Assembly: GCA_013396915.1 (NCBI GenBank)
Contig: VWZL01006772.1
Span: 66,259 to 130,258, forward strand
Length of the DNA: 64,000 nt
Origin: Stercorarius parasiticus
Lineage: Eukaryota; Chordata; Aves; Charadriiformes; Stercorariidae
Reading direction: 5' to 3'
Part shown: piece after piece, positions 62,050 to 64,000 of the stretch
Layout: the number at the start of each line of letters is the position of its first letter
Numbering within the stretch: position 1 is the stretch's first letter
Notes under the pieces: model-generated
Database searches by the model: none
What the model was told of the DNA's origin: nothing
What the model saw: only the letters and a program-made list of their open reading frames with translations
Program-made: the position numbers and the translations under genes

Positions 62050-63890
62050 ATATATGGCTGGCTGGAGATTTTGAAGGAAGTGAAATAAAAGATGGTAGAG
62101 CTAAGCACCAGAGTAAAGAGGAATATTAGCAACAAGGAGGCATACTTCAAAATGTGGAGATCATCTACAATGGAGAAAACCAGAAAACAGTACAAATTAA
62201 AGCGCATCAAAAGTAAAACCAGAGTAAGAAAGGACAAAAGTGACTTTGAGAAAGAACTTTCTAAAGGAGTAAAAGCTAACAATAAAAATCTTTCTCAAAA
62301 ACATTGCAAGCAGAAAGCTGCCAGAGAGCCTTTAGGGCTGATAGATGATCACGGTCTAATAGGAGCACTTGCAGCAGATATAGTTATAGCAAAAGAGCTA
62401 CTTCTCTCCGATTCATTACTGAGAAACTTATAGAGGATCCTTTCTTTTCAGGGGAATGACCTGGAGGAACTGTCTCAAATTGAAAAGTCAGGAGAAATGG
62501 TCTTAGAATAAATCAGTAAAACAGTAACAAATTGGCCAGAGGAGGTGACATTCGCTCAGGAGTCCTAAAGAAACTCAGCTATGAAATTCTTAAACTATTA
62601 GCTAGTACAATTTACTGCTTGAATCTCTGTCAGTACCGTAGTGAGGGAAGATGGCAAACATGACACTGCTTTTCAGAGTAGGCAGATGAGCAGCTTGGGA
62701 AAGTACAGATCAGGAAGTCTGACTTGTTTATCAGGCAACTTGGTAGGAACCAATTTGGGATGCTGGTAAACAGTTGTGCACATATATATATACAGGCACA
62801 CATATATGTATTTGTTTTATATATATATATTTATATATTTATATTGTTTAACCGGGAGGTCAATCTAGGTCCCTTTGGCAGAGGGAAGCAATGCAGCACT
62901 GATCTGTCCAGATTATTTGAAAGAGTAAATGAGCTGCAATCCGTGTTATCTGACTTATCTATAAAAATGATTCAGAAAAGGAAGTAAATAATGAAGTTAT
63001 AAAGTTTGGTGATGGTAAAGACTGCTTGATTGCAAGATTGCAAAGAATTGCAAAAGAACTGGGTAACAAAATGACAGATAACAGTCAAAATTAATACATG
63101 CAAATAAATCCATGCAGAGGGAAAACCATCTACCTTTATGGGCTGTTAAGTACTCACCACAACACAGGAAAGAGATTCTGGAGCTTTTGTGGATACGTCC
63201 ATTGGATGGTGGTGCTCAGTAAAGGCAAAAGAAGTAAACGGAATTTTAGGAAGTATTAGGGAAGCAAAAGAGAACAAAGAGCAACACAACATTATGCTAT
63301 GGTTCAACCCCTTAACCCCCTTTGCCTTCTGTGTTGTGCACACCGTTAGATCTCAAAAATCATGTGGCAGAGCAGAAAACGGACAGAGAAGAGCAAGAAG
63401 GATAAAATGACTTCCAGAAGAGAAGAGGGGCAATGGATTGTGATTCTTCAGCTTGGAAAAGAAACAACTGATGGAAGATATGCTTGAGTCTTCTAACCAT
63501 GACTGGAATAGAAAGGTTAATATGGGCCAATTATTTGTTATTTCTCCTGACACAAGACCTAGGGGACGCCAAAGCAAACTCTCAGGCAGCAGCTGTAAAG
63601 CAAATAAAAGGAAGAATTTTTTCCCCACAGGATTTATAGTAAATTAATTGCCATCCAATACCATGGAATGTAAAAGCCCCCAACTATAAATATGTTCAAA
63701 AACCAATTTGACAAATTAATAAGGTTCACCAAGGGTTATTAAACCTATGGATACAGACTTCAGCTCAGGAAGTCCTTGGGAGCACACTAAAGACTGCTGG
63801 GGTGTAGAAATTTAGAATAAGAAATGCTAAGACTGGATGAATGGAAAATGAAGAGGTATATCTGGGTGTGGAAGCACCAGAGAGAATAGC
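62050..63890 (+). mobile_element. Ancient CR1/L3-like LINE relic
   Basis: This plus-strand segment is a badly decayed LINE of the CR1/L3 group. From 62092 to 62430 a frame carries the basic linker found between endonuclease and reverse transcriptase: Y-x-x-W followed by many Lys/Arg, then F-E-K-E-L, K-x-N-x-K and a P-L-G-L-I-D-D-x-G segment. At 62520-62600 the text resembles the start of the RT domain. The RT middle is missing or unreadable and is interrupted by an AT microsatellite at 62779-62845. Motif C appears reduced to K-F-G-D-G at 63002-63016, instead of K-F-A-D-D. From 63140 to 63480 the C-terminal pattern returns: T-Q-E-R-D-like, V-D-x-S, A-x-x-x-x-G-I-L-G-x-I-R, Q-R-R-A and S-L-E-K. 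The 3' UTR probably reaches about 63890. Frameshifts and stops are frequent. Assignment rests on remembered family patterns; boundaries are approximate. Confidence 0.78.
62779..62845. repeat. AT-rich microsatellite inside the old LINE
   Basis: Two clusters of (AT)n separated by gtatttgttt form a low-complexity block. It interrupts the CR1/L3-like relic where RT motifs would be expected. Confidence 0.9.
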
Positions 63891-63897
63891 AGAAAAA

Positions 63898-64000
63898 GGT
63901 ACATAAGAATGCAGGCACTGGTGTCAACCAGATAGCAGATCCTCAAGTTCCCAGCACATCTACACGCAGCTTTCCGGGACATCCAGAATGAGAAATCAGG
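63898..64000 (-). mobile_element. Possible 3' end of another CR1/L3-like element, cut by window edge
   Basis: The text starting ggtacataagaatg resembles the reverse complement of a common reptilian CR1/L3 3' end, followed by weaker similarity. If correct, an inverted element begins here and continues beyond the window, tail-to-tail with the plus-strand LINE just before it. The match is short and could be chance. Confidence 0.33.

Noticed and set aside
1..64000. CRISPR arrays, rRNA, tRNA and bacterial-type operons
   Set aside because: No regularly spaced direct repeats, no cloverleaf-like or rRNA core sequences, and no tightly packed long frames were seen.

Overview
The window looks like vertebrate nuclear DNA, most likely from a bird. 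It is AT-rich, CpG-poor and non-coding at nearly every scale. Its clearest element is a CR1 LINE of the avian/reptilian type; the other repeats are old CR1/L3-like, MIR-like and short inverted-repeat relics. I see no mammalian L1, Alu or B elements. A crocodilian or turtle source cannot be excluded, but the low density of recognisable repeats fits a bird best. These family assignments come from reading the sequence and from memory of the families, not from a database search.

I could not identify any host protein-coding gene, rRNA, tRNA, known microRNA or CRISPR array. Open frames are short and scattered on both strands, and they are longest in small GC-rich pockets (about 4.0-4.5, 6.0-7.1, 13.5-13.9, 16.2-16.7, 24.9-25.1, 39.6-40.5, 47.0-47.5 and 51.8-52.9 kb), where stop codons are rare by composition. 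The window is probably a gene desert or the inside of a large intron. Several homeodomain-core-rich AT stretches and one 110-bp CpG cluster are the best candidates for regulatory DNA.

Layout. 1-7.2 kb: non-coding with GC pockets and a 41-bp alternating purine-pyrimidine tract. 7.3-7.6 kb: ancient CR1 relic (minus). 11.85-12.05 kb: 200-bp inverted-repeat element resembling a MITE, with weaker possible relatives near 15.1, 31.2 and 53.4 kb. 24.95-25.06 kb: CpG cluster. 33.7-34.0 kb: possible unclassified old repeat. 34.4-35.35 kb: degraded reverse transcriptase and RNase H segment of a Ty3/gypsy-type retrotransposon, the most unusual item here. 39.23-39.28 kb: 47-bp (GT)/(GC) Z-DNA-prone tract. 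41.1 and 43.1 kb: two MIR-like SINE relics in the same orientation. 45.4-45.7 kb: ancient CR1 relic (minus). 56.29-57.54 kb: well-preserved, 5'-truncated CR1 (minus) whose reading frame is intact except for six nonsense codons. 62.05-63.89 kb: an old plus-strand CR1/L3-like LINE relic, possibly followed tail-to-tail by another 3' end that runs off the window.

No set of genes here works together. The biology visible is a fossil record of retrotransposition and MITE-like insertion in non-coding DNA, plus possible regulatory sequence that cannot be confirmed without alignment.
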